Positions 1 to 8,708 are shown, counted from the stretch's first letter. The stretch is 64,000 nt of DNA from Leadbetterella lacustris (GCA_965234335.1 OZ248456.1:248001-312000), one strand, 5' to 3'. The notes: generated from the sequence alone by a model not told the origin. Program-made: numbers and translations.

Positions 1-1
1 A

Positions 2-244
2 AGAGTTGGGCGAGTGGAAATTCCAGTTGAAATTAGTGCTGACATAATGCCCGGCGTGGTAAGTATACCGCACGGCTATGGACATCACAGAAAAGGAACC
101 AAACTCAATATTGCTGAAAAATATGCTGGCGTAAGTATAAATGATCTTTCAGACGAAAAAGTTATTGATAAACTGACGGGCAACTCGGCTTTTAGTGCTG
201 TTAGGGTTAGTGTATGTTTTACCGCAAAGACGCTGGGAAGCTAG
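2..244 (+). CDS. Molybdopterin-dependent oxidoreductase, C-terminal end (partial)
   Basis: The frame is open from the window edge, so the start lies outside. About 80 residues remain and carry the typical last segment of the molydopterin dinucleotide-binding domain of the DMSO-reductase family: PGVVSIPHGYGH, then a NDLSDE-like stretch and GNSAFSAVRVSV at the end. Which substrate the enzyme uses (formate, nitrate or other) cannot be told from this tail. Family members normally stop right after the VxVSV strand; here nine extra residues (CFTAKTLGS) are encoded by a copy of a short intergenic repeat, which also provides the TAG stop. The fold is probably unaffected. Confidence 0.85.
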   Translation, partial: RVGRVEIPVEISADIMPGVVSIPHGYGHHRKGTKLNIAEKYAGVSINDLSDEKVIDKLTGNSAFSAVRVSVCFTAKTLGS

Positions 245-333
245 GGTTGTTACATTTTTTTTAACCGCAAAGACGCTGGGACGCTAGGGTTGTTACATTT
301 GTTTTACCGCAAGGACGCTGACACTAGGGTTGT
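221..333 (+). repeat. Three tandem copies of an ACCGCAAAGACGCTGGG repeat
   Basis: Units starting at 221, 264 and 306 share the core ACCGCAAAGACGCTGGG followed by GCTAGGGTTGTTACATTT, with a period of about 42 bases; the third is shorter and more diverged. The first unit overlaps the end of the oxidoreductase gene. The core resembles the longer repeats found at 1447, 30327 and 37203 (ACCGCTAA..AAGACGCTAGG). The rest of the gap up to about 510 shows no gene. Confidence 0.8.
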
Positions 334-517
334 TTGATGCGTTTTCTTTATGGCAGATACGCTATGTTAAGGTCTTTTATCTGTATGGGAAAGGATATTT
401 CATTAAAAAGTTTCAAGGCATAAAACTTACTCGCGAGGAAATTGCCTTAGAATAAGTTTGTTGTTTCGCATTTTGTGCATCGCAAAATCACTATTTTAGC
501 AAAAAAATTCTATTGTT

Positions 518-976
518 ATTAATACCAAATACCTCATTTTATTAACTCTTTTCGGCATCATTTGCCTTTCTCATTTGTCGTTTGCTACAACGGAAACTTC
601 TTTCCAAAACCCTAAAAAGCTTGATTCCCTTATCAAAGTACACAGCACAGCAGGTTTTGCAAGTGATAGCACGAAGATCCAGAAATCTGAATATGAATTC
701 TCATCTATTATTGGATTCTCTTCTTCCTTGTTGGCTATTTTATCTTGGGGATTATTTTTTTTCCGTGCACTAGCTCAACTACAACTAATTTTTAACCCTG
801 TCTTTCTAGGCATTGCTGGCCTTTTGTTCAGCATAATTGCATTGGTTAGAATTAAGAAGAACAAAAGAAAAGGTAAAAAACTCGCACGGGCAGGTATTGT
901 TCTAACAATTCTTCACGCTTTGGGTTTGATTGGAATGTTTGTTCTTTTAATGATTGCTTTTAGTGGTTATAAATAA
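518..976 (+). CDS. Small secreted/membrane protein, DUF4190-like, with no normal start codon
   Basis: The product has two hydrophobic segments joined by a short basic loop (IRIKKNKRKGKK-like, roughly 50 residues from the end), as in small DUF4190-type membrane proteins. A TTG at 575 opens an ORF of 133 residues, but the frame continues upstream with NTKYLILLTLFGIICL then SHLSFA, which reads as a complete signal peptide. The stretch is bounded upstream by an in-frame TAG at 497. No ATG, GTG or TTG precedes that signal peptide; ATT codons at 512 and 518 are the only candidates. Either ATT at 518 is the start, or the original ATG has been lost. Function unknown. Confidence 0.55.
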   Translation: MNTKYLILLTLFGIICLSHLSFATTETSFQNPKKLDSLIKVHSTAGFASDSTKIQKSEYEFSSIIGFSSSLLAILSWGLFFFRALAQLQLIFNPVFLGIAGLLFSIIALVRIKKNKRKGKKLARAGIVLTILHALGLIGMFVLLMIAFSGYK

Positions 977-1059
977 GGAGTTGTTTATAAATCGTTCTTG
1001 ACTTAATGCCGTTCGGATGAGTTATCGCAATACAATTATTGCCTAAATATTATATCCGG

Positions 1060-1446
1060 TTACGACCTTTCTCTGGCAAGCATAAAGCACAAAATACCTA
1101 GTAAAAGCGTTATGGGTGTGGCTATGTATTGTTCAAGATTGTTAACCGCAAAAAGGTTACCGATGGTGTTTAAGGTGAATAAAAATGTCATTATCCACAA
1201 TAGGACTGTGATGATTTTAGGCGAAATATTCAGCTTCAAATATCTTGATTTCACCAAAACTACAACCATAAATAATGCATTTAAAACAATAGAAAGTGTC
1301 TCAAAGAGAAGCATTTCCTTTTGGTTTTTTAATCTTCCGCCCCAAACGTTTTCGTAAGGAATAATTCCACTAATAACCAAGAGGTGAAATCCTATAATGA
1401 ACGAAAACAACAAAAGAAGTCCTGTTTTAATACGCCTGTTTTTCAT
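1060..1446 (-). CDS. Small integral membrane protein, unknown function
   Basis: The 128-residue product starts MKNRRIKTG and has four hydrophobic stretches (about residues 7-25, 45-65, 75-92 and 98-120) with short basic links, so it should lie in the inner membrane. I chose the ATG at 1446 rather than the longer frame from 1548, because the extra 34 codons would be the translation of a dispersed repeat (1447-1520). No catalytic motif is visible. It is downstream of the S41 protease gene on the same strand, about 100 bases away. Confidence 0.6.
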   Translation of the reverse strand: MKNRRIKTGLLLLFSFIIGFHLLVISGIIPYENVWGGRLKNQKEMLLFETLSIVLNALFMVVVLVKSRYLKLNISPKIITVLLWIMTFLFTLNTIGNLFAVNNLEQYIATPITLLLGILCFMLARERS

Positions 1447-1520
1447 GTGTTTATAATTTGACGCTAAGAAGCTAGGAAATAATCGCTTCTTTGCGTGTCT
1501 ATAATCTTGGTCATGAACGT
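1447..1520 (-). repeat. Start-linked structured repeat, copy 1
   Basis: This copy abuts the ATG of the membrane protein gene at 1446. Reading away from the ATG on the plus strand there are 13 AT-rich bases (GTGTTTATAATTT), then GACGCTAAGAAGCTAGGAAA, a short loop, a partly complementary TTTGCGTGTCT arm and TCTTGGTCATGAACG. Copies 2 (30327) and 3 (37203) have the same layout at the same distance from a start codon. The arms can fold into a hairpin in the leader RNA of the minus-strand gene. Confidence 0.75.
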
Positions 1521-1544
1521 TTGATTTTGTTAGTATTTCCTGAA

Positions 1545-3167
1545 TCAAAACTTACTCATTCCTATTTTTATCATACGGTCGTCTTGGTTGATAATCTGAT
1601 AAAACTCATTGGTCAGGCCACTTTTCTCGTTGTTTTTCCAAACGTTTCTGGCAATCAGAGCCTTCACGTGTGTTTTTATGAATGCTTTGGATTTTTGAAA
1701 ATCCCTCTCCGAAAACTTCACCTGATTTTTCGTCCCTATGGCTTTCATGTCGGTGAGCATTTTATCATCGACTTGGAAGTTTTTAAGAAAAGTATTAAAT
1801 CCCATGGCCTGCAGCTTGGCCGTGTTCTGAACCGTGTAGTTTAGACTATATTCTCTAAAGATGTTTTTTGCGAACATTTCCACCAAATATGCCGTATAAT
1901 AAGTTGTATCCTGAGGTACAAAAACATCAGGAGTCACGCCTCCGCCGCCATAAACCGTACGGCCACCTTTGGTTTTAAACTTCAGTTTTTGATTGGCTTT
2001 TATACTGTCTTGGACAAACAACTCCTTGCTGGCGTAACGTTTGTGCATGTCTTCCATGTAATCCTCAGACTTGCCCAATTCGTAAGGTTTTTGAATACTT
2101 CTGCCGCTAGGTATGTAATATCTCGAAATGGTCAAACGCAACTCAGAACCATCTGAAAGTTGGATGGGTGCTTGCACGAGGCCTTTCCCGAATGTTCTTC
2201 TTCCGACTATGGTTGCACGATCAAAATCTTGCAAAGCCCCACTCACAATCTCTGAGGCCGATGCACTGCCTTCGTCTACCAAAACTACTATTTTCCCCTT
2301 CTCAAATATGCCTAACTTCGAAGCCTTTACTTCGTAATTATTTGAGCGGTCTTTTCCTTTAGTATAAACTATTACGTCGTTTCCGCCCACCAATTCATCT
2401 ACCATATCGGTAGCTCTGTCCATATAGCCTCCAGGGTTACCTCTTAGGTCAATCATCAGCTGGGTCATTCCTTTGGTTTTTAATGCCCCCAAGTGTGCCT
2501 TAAACTCATCGTATGTCGTCTCTGCGAAACGATTTACTTTGATGTATCCCGTTTTGGTGTCGGGCATCATGTAGGCGGCATCTATAGAGTAAGTAGGTAT
2601 TTTGTCTCTTTTTACATTGAATGAAAGCAGATTTTTTGTTCCTTTTCTTTTTATGATTAACTTGACAATGGAGTTTCTTGGGCCTCTGAGACTTTTAAAA
2701 ACAACGTTGGAGTTTAGATTTTTCCCAGTTAAATTAATGGTGTCGGCTTTGAGAATGATATCGCCCGTTTTTATGCCAATGGCTTCTGAAGGTCCACCCA
2801 CAAGAGGAGAAACCACAAAAAGTGAGTCATTGAAAATATTAAACTCTACCCCTATTCCATCGAAACCATTGTGCAAATCGGCACTTGCTATTTCGGCATC
2901 TTGAGGTGGTAAAAAAGCCGTATGGGGATCTAATTTTTCTAACATTTTCTCAATACCGTACTGCGACAGCGAGTCGATGTTAACGTCATCAACGTAGCTT
3001 TTGTTGATATGCATCAAAACTTCCTTAAAAACCGAGTTTGTGCCTCCGGCGTTGGAAACAAACGTTTTTTTTCCAAAAAAAGTAGCACCCAAAAGTATGC
3101 CCAACACCAAAGAAACAGCTACCGCAAGGGGTAAATTTATTGACTTTTTATCGTTTTGATAGTTCAT
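1545..3167 (-). CDS. C-terminal processing peptidase, S41 family
   Basis: A 540-residue periplasmic protease anchored by one N-terminal hydrophobic helix (about residues 12-31). The order is an S41 N-terminal region, a PDZ domain (about 95-180, including GIGVEFNIFNDSLFVVSPLVG) and the S41 catalytic core (about 200-370). The core shows the RGNPGG strand, the nucleophile motif DEGSASASEI (Ser near 300) and the general-base lysine in TFGKGLVQ (near 327), so it should be active on the C-terminal tails of exported proteins. A further 170 residues with no recognised domain follow. The family is Prc/CtpA; which substrates it cuts is unknown. It runs in the same direction as the small membrane protein gene downstream. 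Confidence 0.93.
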   Translation of the reverse strand: MNYQNDKKSINLPLAVAVSLVLGILLGATFFGKKTFVSNAGGTNSVFKEVLMHINKSYVDDVNIDSLSQYGIEKMLEKLDPHTAFLPPQDAEIASADLHNGFDGIGVEFNIFNDSLFVVSPLVGGPSEAIGIKTGDIILKADTINLTGKNLNSNVVFKSLRGPRNSIVKLIIKRKGTKNLLSFNVKRDKIPTYSIDAAYMMPDTKTGYIKVNRFAETTYDEFKAHLGALKTKGMTQLMIDLRGNPGGYMDRATDMVDELVGGNDVIVYTKGKDRSNNYEVKASKLGIFEKGKIVVLVDEGSASASEIVSGALQDFDRATIVGRRTFGKGLVQAPIQLSDGSELRLTISRYYIPSGRSIQKPYELGKSEDYMEDMHKRYASKELFVQDSIKANQKLKFKTKGGRTVYGGGGVTPDVFVPQDTTYYTAYLVEMFAKNIFREYSLNYTVQNTAKLQAMGFNTFLKNFQVDDKMLTDMKAIGTKNQVKFSERDFQKSKAFIKTHVKALIARNVWKNNEKSGLTNEFYQIINQDDRMIKIGMSKF

Positions 3168-3487
3168 TTATTATTATTACAAGTGATATATTTAAGAACG
3201 CAAATTACCTAACTTTTTTCTAAACCAGTATTTTAAAGATAGGATTATAAGCCATTTTATCAAGATTTCAATTTTTTCCAAAGCAATCCTCTATATTTTC
3301 AAATGAAACTTTTACCTTTATATTACATTTTGTAGACGGTATAGAAACGTAAAACGCTAAAATAAGTTTCAGCATGGAGCGTTATAACACCGAAAAATAT
3401 CTGATAATATTTTGTAAATATTCTTTTTAGAATCAAGCAAGACGGATTTTTGGCTAGAAACAGTGCTTTATTACCCATAAATTTTTT
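3168..3487. other. Intergenic gap between divergent genes
   Basis: This AT-rich 320-base gap separates the S41 protease gene (minus) from a plus-strand gene starting at 3488, so it must hold both promoters. I see no convincing Bacteroidota promoter pair, repeat, RNA gene or ORF in it. Confidence 0.5.
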
Positions 3488-4087
3488 GTGAAAAAAATCT
3501 TATTTACACTTTTAGTCTTGATTTTTTCATTGGAAGGAATTGGGCAAATCTCGTATCGTACGAGATACCGAAAGGCTGTTTTTATCGAAACCTTTGCGGT
3601 AAGTCCTATTTTTTCATTGAATGTGGATCATGCTGTTAATCGCCGGAAGAACTCATTTACCGACATCCGCTACGGCATAGGCTTTGTGCCTGGTTCAAAG
3701 AATAGAGACAAATTTGGCTGGAGTGACAACGGACTTTCTGTGCCCATGTCTGTAACACAAAATTTTTTAGTGAATAATCTAAAAAGGCGAATTTTGCATC
3801 GGGTTTCATTAAAGTGTAAATCTACACCTTCAAAGATTTCGGTTGAATCGTTTTTGGAGGTTGGTGCTGCTTACACACCGGTGTTCTATGGCATTTCAGA
3901 GCCAAGACATAACTTTTCAGGAATAATTGGTCTGCGTCAACAAGTGGTTTTTGACATTCCGCCTAAACCCAAGGTTATTTTCTTTAAAGTTCAATACACA
4001 CCAAAATATTATAGAGGCAGCTTCTCGTGGAATCCTATAACTGGCTCCACCAACATTTTTGGTATGAGTCTTGGATTTTCAATATAA
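3488..4087 (+). CDS. Secreted protein of unknown function, probably a small outer-membrane barrel
   Basis: The 199-residue product starts at GTG (MKKILFTLLVLIFSLEG, a clear signal peptide cut near GIGQ). The mature part alternates short hydrophobic and polar runs, has conserved-looking RYGIGFVPG and FFKVQYTPKYY segments, and ends in an aromatic-rich strand closing on FGMSLGFSI, as outer-membrane barrels of 8 to 10 strands do. No family was recognised. It is a single gene followed by a good terminator at 4158. Confidence 0.6.
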   Translation: MKKILFTLLVLIFSLEGIGQISYRTRYRKAVFIETFAVSPIFSLNVDHAVNRRKNSFTDIRYGIGFVPGSKNRDKFGWSDNGLSVPMSVTQNFLVNNLKRRILHRVSLKCKSTPSKISVESFLEVGAAYTPVFYGISEPRHNFSGIIGLRQQVVFDIPPKPKVIFFKVQYTPKYYRGSFSWNPITGSTNIFGMSLGFSI

Positions 4088-4157
4088 AAGATAGATTACC
4101 ACGAAATATAACTTAAAATCTGTTTTATCAGAATTAGAACTTGTTTGTCTCTTTCAG

Positions 4158-4186
4158 AAACTCCTTGAGTGAAGGAGTTTTTCTTT
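4158..4186 (+). terminator. Rho-independent terminator after the 3488 gene
   Basis: AAACTCCTT (4158-4166) and AAGGAGTTT (4172-4180) form a perfect 9-bp stem with a five-base loop, followed by a T-rich run. It lies about 70 bases past the stop of the plus-strand gene. The rest of the gap to 4439 holds no gene. Confidence 0.75.
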
Positions 4187-4439
4187 CCAAATACTTCATT
4201 AAAGTACCACAGATTTTGCCAAAATCACTTGCTGTTCAAAGGCTCCGACCTTCGTAGGTGTGTATAAGTGCCTCAAAAGAAGTAAGCATTGTTCATTTAG
4301 TTTTTTAAACTCGCATAATCTTTTGCGATAAATTATTTATTCTATAGTTAAAAAGTTAACGTCGCAACTGCTTTACGCATGTAGGAAGGAAATCCCATTC
4401 GAAGAGCAGGACCGAAATTTCTTTACAATCTTTTAGAAA

Positions 4440-6281
4440 TTACCGTAAAGGAATAATCGAAGGAGCTGAAATATCAAAATCTCTCAACTTAAGCGGTTGA
4501 GAAGCATCAAAAGTAAACCTAAAAACAGAAGAAATATCTGGAATATTGGGGTAATATCCTAAACGAATTTGAAAAGTATTTATCGCAAAATTTTCATTTC
4601 TTAAACGAAAACCAATGCCATATCCTTGATATAATTTACTATCAATCAATGATTTATTCTTGAGGTTTACCAAACCCAAATTGGCAAAAGCAAAATGAGC
4701 TACTCTAAAACCAAAGATGCTTTTATGAGAAAACAAAACGGATTCAAAACCAAGCGTCAATCTTTTATCACCGCGAAGCCCTTGGCTATTAACGCCCAAA
4801 ATCCCGTCTCTCCCACTGATATTTAGATAATCAAGGTCATCACGATTGATACCATAGGTAAAGCCCAGATTGATAAATTGACGAGTTTGCGACTTTCCGA
4901 TTTTGATGAGCGGACTAAAATAAAAACTTTGAATGCCAACCACCCCTTGCTGGGCTTTTTTCTGTTTCAAATATGTGCCTGCATTTGCCATAAAATAGAA
5001 ATATCCTTTATTGGCTGTCAGATATTTTCCTTTAGCAAACTGTAAACTTGCATATCCACGATTTCCAAATTCAGTATTTTCAGTTCCGAGTGTAAAAGCA
5101 AACAAATTTCCAATAGGAACGTCTTCGGTTCGTCCGAAACCATAAATCAAAAAATCACGCTTATAATTTCTATTAGAATAGCCAATACTTGCCAGCCAGC
5201 TAGTACGGTTCCAGTAAATTTTATTGGTATCAGCACTTACTTCGGGGCGATTACGGTGTTCAAAACTGCTTCTTCTAAGTGCTACAATCAACTGTTTACC
5301 ACGCTCTGTTGGGTCAAGTCTGAATGCTCGTCCATACCAAACATCTGAATAAAAATAGTTTACTTTATATGTCAAAGCACTATCTATATCGTTGATCATC
5401 AATTTCTTGTATTCACGAACACCAGTGTAACCCAATTCGGCAGAACCTGCATTCCGAGTTTCTGTAGTCAAAAAAGGACGATAAATCTGTAAGGAATATT
5501 GAAGCAAATCTCTCTCATTGATGAGTTTTAATTGACCAGAAACAAAGCTACTTCCAATATATGGGACGGTATAAATACTTCGCCAGCCGAAGCGTTGGTG
5601 AGGGTCTTTGGCTCGCCACGTAAATTTATTGAGAAATGAATGTCCGAGCCCTTGAAAGTTTTTTTCTTCTACACCGATGCCAAAATTACTAAAACTATCG
5701 CCAGACGGAACAAAGTTTAATGACCAAACATCTTGCGTTACCACCAGCACATCAACCATCCAACTAACGTCTGGGCGTTCGATGATATAAATCCGGGCAT
5801 CGTGAATAATTGGATTGGCTCGAAGTAGACGTTCATTCTCTTTTAGAGTTTGAGGATTGAGCTTGTCCCCCTCTTTGAAGAGTAAAAAAGATTGTCGGAT
5901 TACTTTTTCACGGGTATTATAATGTAAATTTTTACTAGCAAAGTGCTCTATTTTGGACCCTTTTCGGGTAGTATCATTGACACTCGGCCCAAAGATTTCC
6001 AGTTTCTTAATAATTATCTTACCAATAACTTTTCCATCATATCTCTCAAACGGACTTGCCTCGATTTCCTTAATTTCCTTATCTTTTCTTGAATTATACA
6101 CATCTCGAAACACTACTCCATAGATACTTTTTCCCACTTTACTCTTAGTCATTTTTTGCTTTAGCTTCGCATATATGATGCTATCCTCCACCGACTTTCC
6201 ACTGTCAAGACTATCAGAAAGGCTTTTTTGAGCAAAAGTAACATGGGTGAATAAAACAAATATGATGAACAAGTTCTTCAT
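4440..6281 (-). CDS. Outer-membrane beta-barrel protein with POTRA-like N-terminus (BamA/TamA type)
   Basis: A 613-residue protein with a signal peptide (MKNLFIIFVLFTHVTFA). After a charged linker, residues about 85-180 look like a POTRA domain: IIIKKLEIFG, then REKVIRQSFLLFKEGDKLNPQTLKENERLLRANPIIHDARI, the usual pattern of surface-antigen proteins. The rest (about 190-613) is rich in alternating strands and aromatic residues and ends in a strand near FRFTFDASQ, as a 16-strand barrel would. By family this inserts or exports outer-membrane material; the exact cargo is not known. It has only one clear POTRA, so it is not the main BamA (normally five). Confidence 0.75.
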   Translation of the reverse strand: MKNLFIIFVLFTHVTFAQKSLSDSLDSGKSVEDSIIYAKLKQKMTKSKVGKSIYGVVFRDVYNSRKDKEIKEIEASPFERYDGKVIGKIIIKKLEIFGPSVNDTTRKGSKIEHFASKNLHYNTREKVIRQSFLLFKEGDKLNPQTLKENERLLRANPIIHDARIYIIERPDVSWMVDVLVVTQDVWSLNFVPSGDSFSNFGIGVEEKNFQGLGHSFLNKFTWRAKDPHQRFGWRSIYTVPYIGSSFVSGQLKLINERDLLQYSLQIYRPFLTTETRNAGSAELGYTGVREYKKLMINDIDSALTYKVNYFYSDVWYGRAFRLDPTERGKQLIVALRRSSFEHRNRPEVSADTNKIYWNRTSWLASIGYSNRNYKRDFLIYGFGRTEDVPIGNLFAFTLGTENTEFGNRGYASLQFAKGKYLTANKGYFYFMANAGTYLKQKKAQQGVVGIQSFYFSPLIKIGKSQTRQFINLGFTYGINRDDLDYLNISGRDGILGVNSQGLRGDKRLTLGFESVLFSHKSIFGFRVAHFAFANLGLVNLKNKSLIDSKLYQGYGIGFRLRNENFAINTFQIRLGYYPNIPDISSVFRFTFDASQPLKLRDFDISAPSIIPLR

Positions 6282-6879
6282 TTTTCAATTTAGCAATTTT
6301 TAAATAATTCAGAGCAAAATTTAACATCAACAAATGATGTCGTTTTCAAAAGCAAAAATAGTATAAAAACATCAGATAGAAACATTTGGATATTTATTGG
6401 TAAACTGTTGATGATTTAAGGGGATAACTAATACAAAAATTTATAAAAATAGTATATCAACCATACATAATAACTATGAAAGCGATAGTCTAAAATTCGT
6501 TGCAGAAAAAGCGACCTTGACGGAGTATCTCGAAACAAAAAATTTCTTTAAGCACATTGTTTTATTATCATGGGCTGCAATTCTGCAGGGGCTTTATAAA
6601 TTTTATATACTGCCCTCAGGTAGCTTATTTAATATTCTCGGTGTCACTAAAGGTGCATTTTCGACAGCTAAAAATAAAGTTGACCCAGCTGTACATTTAC
6701 GATGCCTACGACCATCATAGGAATCTATGTCTGTTTTTGACCGAAGTAATCATAGTATAATTTGGTATTTAAATAGGGTTCTTGCGATTTATCATCTGTT
6801 TCTCAACTAGAAGATTGATGCTGTAATTCCTTTATGCATTTACGAAAGCCATGTGCATCTGTTAGGTGCCAATACAAGT
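6282..6879. other. Non-coding or decayed stretch
   Basis: About 600 AT-rich bases between the barrel gene and the decayed nuclease. Two overlapping plus-strand frames of 67 codons (6517-6760) have low-complexity hydrophobic products with no recognisable family and no good start, so I do not call them genes. No hairpin or repeat stands out. Confidence 0.45.
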
Positions 6880-7324
6880 TTATAAGCGTTCTATTTCCTC
6901 TTTTGACAAGCCTGTAGTTTTCTAAATAAGCTCAGTTGGAATACCATTTTCTTTCAATGATTTAGCTACTTAAAGTTTGCCCTCCAATTTGCATTCGAAT
7001 ATTCCCTCAAGCCCTCCTTCGAGTTTGCCTTCATCATAAGCTGTATCAATAACACTATTCAAATCTCTATATGTTTTTAAACTATTCTCATAAATATTTC
7101 TTTCTTCTGGTCCAAACTTTGCTAATTCAGCTATCTCAAAAGCTTGATTAAAAGCTTGATTGGCTATAATGGTAGGAATTGTTTTAAAGTCTTCTAAGTA
7201 TTTTTATGAAGTAAAGGCATTTTTCTAAACGCGTTTCTAGTTGATTTTCTGTTCACTTAAAATTTGGCATTTCAAGATATATGAAACAATATCTTTTACT
7301 TAAGGTATTTATTTACTCTAAAAT

Positions 7325-7355
7325 CTCTCCCTAAATCCCTCTCTACAGGAGAGGG
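7325..7355. repeat. Short CTCTCC..GGAGAGGG repeat inside the pseudogene
   Basis: The stretch CTCTCCCTAAATCCCTCTCT followed by ACAGGAGAGGG matches a boiler-plate repeat commonly seen between genes in many bacteria. Read on the minus strand it adds SPSPVERDLGRDF to the broken nuclease, so it was inserted after or during decay. Confidence 0.55.
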
Positions 7356-7501
7356 ACTTAAAATCTGAGCTTGAGTAAAAGACATTGATATTTTGATAAT
7401 CAATTTATCATAAAATGGTTTTCCATTTTGATTTTTTAATTTAATTGTGTCCATAACCTCGACTTTTTCTGGTTCTGTTTCATAGTCGTCAAAGGTAAAA
7501 T

Positions 7502-7864
7502 CTAATATCCCAATTCAATAAACCGCCTTAAATTATAATTCCATTCACCTCTTTCTACTTTTTCTCTAATTGAAAATGTGGAATAATAGATGGTTCGCTC
7601 TTTGTAATAGTCTTGTTTGGCTTTTTGGAGTTCTACTATGTATTTTTCTCCTTTGTCGTTTTCGCAGTATATATCGTAAATCTCTTTTCTTTCAAAGTCG
7701 GTTTGGCCAAGTTGTTCGTTGTTCTTAAAAGTTAAGTCAACAATTTGGTCTGTTTTTGGCAATAAAGCATTCAGGAAGTCAATAATCAAGGGTTTGCTTG
7801 CTTCCTCACCGAAGATTTTTTTAAATCCGAAGCCTATAAATGGGTTTAAATATTTTGCTTTCAT
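7502..7864 (-). CDS. Intact 5' fragment of the Rpn-family nuclease pseudogene
   Basis: This 120-residue frame is what is left uninterrupted of the decayed nuclease. It starts at ATG 7864 (MKAKYLNPFIGFGFKKIFGE), holds the catalytic D and ExK-like VELQK region near residues 65-80, and ends in seven out-of-frame residues. It lacks the C-terminal half and is unlikely to be functional. Confidence 0.5.
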   Translation of the reverse strand: MKAKYLNPFIGFGFKKIFGEEASKPLIIDFLNALLPKTDQIVDLTFKNNEQLGQTDFERKEIYDIYCENDKGEKYIVELQKAKQDYYKERTIYYSTFSIREKVERGEWNYNLRRFIELGY

Positions 7865-8230
7865 GTTGTCCGTCTACCTAGCAAAATTATTGAAGCAAAT
7901 TTACAAATGTTTTTAGAGTTTTTGTCTAAATGTTTGTTTTTGTGGTGTTTGGTCTAATTCTTAAGGCTTGTGACAGCTGGCAGACAGGTCACTTACCATG
8001 GATATATTTCCATTATAAAAACTCATCAGCAAAATTTTATGATTTGTATAAAGTAAATGATATCATTGTTTTGATGCATTGTCAAGATATCTGAGTCAAA
8101 AAGACCTATTTCCTTATGGTCTCTTGCGGAACACCCTGAAGGGGCAGAGTTCACTCTGACACCATTCCAACCATTTTAAACAATAATGGGTCAATTGTAT
8201 TTGGCGTTACAATTTAATTCAATTTTTAAA
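7865..8230. other. Intergenic gap upstream of the chagasin-like gene
   Basis: About 365 AT-rich bases. A CACCCTGAAGGGGCAGAG segment near 8133 can form a weak hairpin. I see no gene, RNA or repeat here. Confidence 0.4.
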
Positions 8231-8611
8231 ATGAAAAAAAGTATTTTTTTAGCATCTCTGTTTGTGTCTGTACTGGCTTGTACAAAAGAATCAGTTACTC
8301 CAACAAGTAATACTACCTTTATTAATATCAAAAAAGGTAATGATTATACCTTTGTGTTGCCTATTAACTCGTCGCCAGGTTCAACAGGTGTTATTTGGTA
8401 TGTTTCCACAAAACCTAATGAAAAAATAGCTGTAATTGATGAAGGTGAAATGGTAGAAAATGTAAAGCCAGCATCTATTTGGGGAACAAGTATTTGGAAA
8501 ATAAAAGCTATTGCAAATGGCAAAACGTCATTAATATTAAAATTTGGTCGTACATCTGTACCTTCCGAATCTTTTAATGAAAAAAGTTTTGAAATTACTG
8601 TTACTGAATAA
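8231..8611 (+). CDS. Lipoprotein resembling chagasin-type (I42) cysteine protease inhibitors
   Basis: I start it at ATG 8231, which gives a clean lipoprotein signal (MKKSIFLASLFVSVLACT, lipidated Cys17) and 126 residues; a frame from 8186 would put 15 unrelated residues before it. The mature part follows the chagasin order: an NSSPGSTGVIWYV loop where the family has NPTTGYxW, a PASIWGTSIWKIKA segment where it has GxGGxxxW/F, and LKFGRTSVPSESFNEKSFEITV where it has RPWExxP..FxVxV. The signature loops are imperfect, so inhibition of papain-like proteases is inferred, not shown. It may protect the cell surface from its own or foreign proteases. Confidence 0.55.
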   Translation: MKKSIFLASLFVSVLACTKESVTPTSNTTFINIKKGNDYTFVLPINSSPGSTGVIWYVSTKPNEKIAVIDEGEMVENVKPASIWGTSIWKIKAIANGKTSLILKFGRTSVPSESFNEKSFEITVTE

Positions 8612-8613
8612 AG

Positions 8614-8708
8614 TTAATCACGAATTTATTTTTTTAGTTCGAAATTGGAATCTATAGTTTTATATAGCCATAACAATTTTCAATCATGTATGAAATAATT
8701 CGTGATAA
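8614..8708 (+). mobile_element. Short MITE (family B), copy 1
   Basis: A 95-base element bounded by TTAATCACGAATT and AATTCGTGATAA, three bases after the lipoprotein stop. The same element occurs in reverse orientation at 16910-16997, where the ends TTATCACGAATT/AATTCGTGATAA are a perfect 12-bp inverted repeat. Shared internal words include GTTCGAAATTGGA and CAATCATGTATGAAATA. It has no coding capacity. Confidence 0.75.

Larger units (their letters stand above)
6880..7864 (-). pseudogene. Rpn-family PD-(D/E)XK nuclease/transposase, broken by several frameshifts
   Basis: The intact 5' part (7502-7864) encodes the family start NPFIGFGFKKIFGEE and the nuclease core IYDIYCENDKGEKYIVELQKAK. The frame then shifts by one base and meets a TGA where relatives read NLKAVYFIGILDF; beyond it GILDFTFDDYETEPEKV is readable in the next frame. 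Near 7325-7355 a short CTCTCCTGTAGAGAGGG repeat has been inserted. From about 7200 to 6973 one frame is open again (KTIPTIIANQAFNQAFEIAEL, LNSVIDTAYDEGKLEGG), and a last piece reads VAKSLKENGIPTELI, a TAG, then KTTGLSKEEIERL. The whole family length of about 300 residues can be reconstructed, so this is a dead copy, not a short gene. Relatives promote RecA-independent recombination and are spread by transfer. Confidence 0.85.

Noticed and set aside
1447..1548. N-terminal extension of the small membrane protein
   Set aside because: The extra 34 codons are the translation of a dispersed repeat; the ATG at 1446 begins the conserved part.
6517..6760. Two overlapping 67-codon ORFs as a possible transposase remnant
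   Set aside because: Neither reading shows a known motif, start signal or inverted repeats; left as non-coding.
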